Positions 62,506-64,000 of a DNA stretch of 64,000 nucleotides are shown piece by piece. Positions within the stretch are counted from its first letter, which is position 1, and the number at the start of each line of letters is the position of its first letter. Origin of the DNA: Pseudomonas sp. Irchel 3H7 (GTDB lineage: Bacteria > Pseudomonadota > Gammaproteobacteria > Pseudomonadales > Pseudomonadaceae); the NCBI RefSeq assembly GCF_900187605.1, contig NZ_FYEA01000002.1, positions 434,001 through 498,000 of the forward strand, given 5' to 3'. The notes beneath the pieces were generated by a model. That model searched no databases. It was not told where the DNA came from and worked only from the letters and a program-made list of their open reading frames with translations. Made by a program: the position numbers and the translations under genes.

Positions 62506-63294
62506 ATGAAAGCCCCAGCCAGTATTGTCTGCCTGATGTTCACGCTGGTGCTCGCGCCGGGAGCCCGCGCTGAAGACCCGCCGCCTGCGCCCACTGCCGA
62601 GGCCACGGACGATGCGCCGTTGATCAATCCGCAAGTGGTCGACAAGTTGATCGACATGGGCAATTACCTGCGCAGCCTGCCGAAATTTCAGGTCGATGCC
62701 CAAGTCTCGCGCGACACGGTTCTGGAGTCCGGGCAGAAGATCAAGACCGAGTCCGCCAACACCCTGAAAGTGGTCGGCCATGATCGCCTGTATGCGAAAA
62801 GCGAAGGCGATGTGCGCACTCGCGAGTTCTTCTATAACGGCAAGAAGCTCACCCAGTATTCGCCGTACCTGAAGTACTACACCACCGTTGATGCGCCGGC
62901 CACCGTCGCGGAAACCCTGCACAAGGTCGAGAGCTACTACGGTGTGCAGGTGCCGATGGAGGACCTGTTTCTGTTCGGCAGTGATCAGGCGCAGATCGAT
63001 GCCTTGAAAGCCGCGCTGTACGTAGGGCCGTCGGTCATCAAGGGCCAGCTCTGCGACCATTTGGCGTTTCGCCAGGAAGGTATTGACTGGCAGTTGTGGC
63101 TGACCCGCTCCGACAAACCCTTGCCGTGCAAACTGGTGATCACCACCACCGACGATAAGAGCTTTCCCGAGTACAGCGCGGTGTATCAGTGGAACCTCAA
63201 GCCGACCATTCCGGACACGCAATTCACCTTCAAACCGGGGAAAGGCGATGTGGCGATTGCGTTTAAAAAAGCCAGTGATCAGGGAGGGCAGTGA
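62506..63294 (+). CDS. DUF2092-domain periplasmic protein
   Basis: A 262-residue secreted protein with signal peptide ending GARA and a DUF2092-type beta-rich domain: LPKFQVDAQVSRDTVLESGQ, FFYNGKKLTQYSPYLKYYTT, and DHLAFRQEGIDWQLWL. The fold resembles lipoprotein-carrier (LolA-like) sheets, but the function is unknown. GGAG precedes the ATG. It is divergent from the giant adhesin gene across 250 bases and coupled to the next gene, whose start is one base past its TGA. Confidence 0.82.
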   Translation: MKAPASIVCLMFTLVLAPGARAEDPPPAPTAEATDDAPLINPQVVDKLIDMGNYLRSLPKFQVDAQVSRDTVLESGQKIKTESANTLKVVGHDRLYAKSEGDVRTREFFYNGKKLTQYSPYLKYYTTVDAPATVAETLHKVESYYGVQVPMEDLFLFGSDQAQIDALKAALYVGPSVIKGQLCDHLAFRQEGIDWQLWLTRSDKPLPCKLVITTTDDKSFPEYSAVYQWNLKPTIPDTQFTFKPGKGDVAIAFKKASDQGGQ

Positions 63295-63295
63295 G

Positions 63296-63862
63296 ATGAA
63301 CAAGTCGATAACGTGGAGTCTGTTGTTATCGCTGGCCGCTGCCACGCTGCTGACCGCCGGTTATGTCGCCGAAGCCGATGCCCGGGGGCAACGCGCTCAG
63401 GGCCATGCCCGCGCCAACGTCAACCGCGCGCCGGCGCCGAACGCGCAACGGGCGCAGCGGATCAATGCGCCGCAACGCGCCAATCACGTGAATGCCGGTA
63501 ATCGGGTCAATTCGGGCAATCGGGTCAACGCCGGCAACAACGTCGGCAATCGCAGGTACGTCAACAACGGCAACCGCAACGTCAACATCGACAACAGTCG
63601 CGATGTCGATATTGATGTCGACGGCCATGGCCGTTATGGCTACGACGATCACTACCATCCGGTAGCGACGGCGGCGGCAGTGACAGCTACCGTGGCGGTC
63701 ACGGCAGCGGTGGTGGGAGCGATCTTTACCCCGGCGCAAATGCCCAGCAGTTGTGTGCAGGTGATTCGCTACAACGTCGCCTACATGCAGTGCGGCTCGA
63801 CCTGGTACCAGCCGCAGTATCAGGGCAGTGATGTGACGTATGTGGTGGTCAACGCGCCGTGA
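63296..63862 (+). CDS. Secreted Asn/Arg-rich protein (DUF6515-like)
   Basis: A 188-residue protein with an N-terminal hydrophobic signal and a long Asn/Arg/Gly/Val low-complexity region in which short units such as NAGNRVNSGNRVNAGNN repeat. A single membrane-like segment (VTATVAVTAAVVGAIF) and a conserved C-terminal domain (CVQVIRYNVAYMQCGSTWYQP) with two cysteines follow. The layout fits the DUF6515 group. GGAGG lies ahead of the ATG. It is cotranscribed with the DUF2092 gene. Function unknown. Confidence 0.8.
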   Translation: MNKSITWSLLLSLAAATLLTAGYVAEADARGQRAQGHARANVNRAPAPNAQRAQRINAPQRANHVNAGNRVNSGNRVNAGNNVGNRRYVNNGNRNVNIDNSRDVDIDVDGHGRYGYDDHYHPVATAAAVTATVAVTAAVVGAIFTPAQMPSSCVQVIRYNVAYMQCGSTWYQPQYQGSDVTYVVVNAP

Positions 63863-63863
63863 T

Positions 63864-64000
63864 CAGGCTTTCGGCACCCACGGCTGCATCTGCGCGAGCA
63901 TGCCACGACCGCCACGGCGCAAGCCGGTGGCCAGGGTCAGCCACGACAGGTCGGTGCTAATGACGTGTGCGGCCGGGCTCCTTGAATGACGTGCGACCGG
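63864..64000 (-). CDS. C-terminal end of an unidentified gene, cut by window edge
   Basis: The minus-strand frame is open from the right edge to a TGA at 63864-63866 and encodes the last 45 residues of a protein ending LRRGGRGMLAQMQPWVPKA. It converges with the DUF6515-like gene, one base from its stop. Too little is present to assign a family. Confidence 0.5.

Overview
The window looks like a chromosomal segment of a fluorescent Pseudomonas (P. fluorescens group). GC is high, codon use is Pseudomonas-like, and the intergenic gaps carry the typical REP hairpins (TGTAGGAGCTGCCGAAGGC and TGTGGGAGC(G/T)(A/G)GC types). The gene families also fit: OprD porin, FadL, spermidine/putrescine-binding protein with agmatinase, DpkA and an AHL-acylase-type Ntn hydrolase. 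I see no rRNA, tRNA, phage, IS element or CRISPR array.

Layout. (1) 1-5444, minus strand: an unusual acyl-activation/reduction cluster with a Bcr/CflA-type MFS exporter, a LuxE-like acyl-protein synthetase, a LuxC-like acyl-CoA reductase fused to a PaaK-like adenylating domain, and a second PaaK-like ligase cut by the window edge. No luciferase genes are present. (2) 5.7-11.2 kb: a small lipoprotein, a membrane miniprotein, a short Fur-like winged-helix protein, a secreted penicillin-acylase-family enzyme, an orphan FecR and a PepSY protein. (3) 11.3-16.2 kb: a 1625-residue toxin-like protein with a HELSH zincin motif near its C-terminus. (4) 16.4-30.7 kb: ordinary metabolic and regulatory genes, including dpkA, nitrilase with a divergent LysR gene, a xanthine/urate-type permease, a LysR/polyamine-binding protein/agmatinase set, a YafY-type regulator, a ZapE-like ATPase, DinB and GNAT proteins. 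(5) 30.8-45.2 kb: TonB receptor, OprD porin, amidase, class III aminotransferase with a divergent TetR gene, FadL, an AI-2E family permease, MscS and an AspT-type exchanger. (6) 45.2-62.3 kb: a five-gene minus-strand locus, described next. (7) 62.5-64 kb: a DUF2092 protein, a DUF6515-like protein and the tail of an unidentified gene.

The most interesting system is the 45.2-62.3 kb locus. A 3770-residue surface protein (LEPR-x-LFDGA N-terminus, DUF4347, DUF11-like modules, an SdrD-B-like module, 11 VCBS repeats) is followed by a TolC-like lipoprotein, a small periplasmic adaptor, a membrane adaptor with a GAF-like N-terminus, and a protein that fuses a PqqD-like domain, an M50 site-2-protease domain and an HlyD-like adaptor domain. 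The four export-type genes overlap and are probably co-translated. No ABC ATPase is present, and the giant protein has no RTX C-terminus. This suggests a dedicated, non-canonical export/processing route in which the M50-HlyD protein takes the place of the usual type I ABC transporter. The DUF4347 domain also carries His and Cys residues arranged like a caspase-fold dyad. Other points of note are the LuxC/LuxE/PaaK cluster, a perfect (GATCTTTT)14 array grown from a REP element, an orphan FecR, and three dispersed copies of a roughly 100-bp intergenic repeat.
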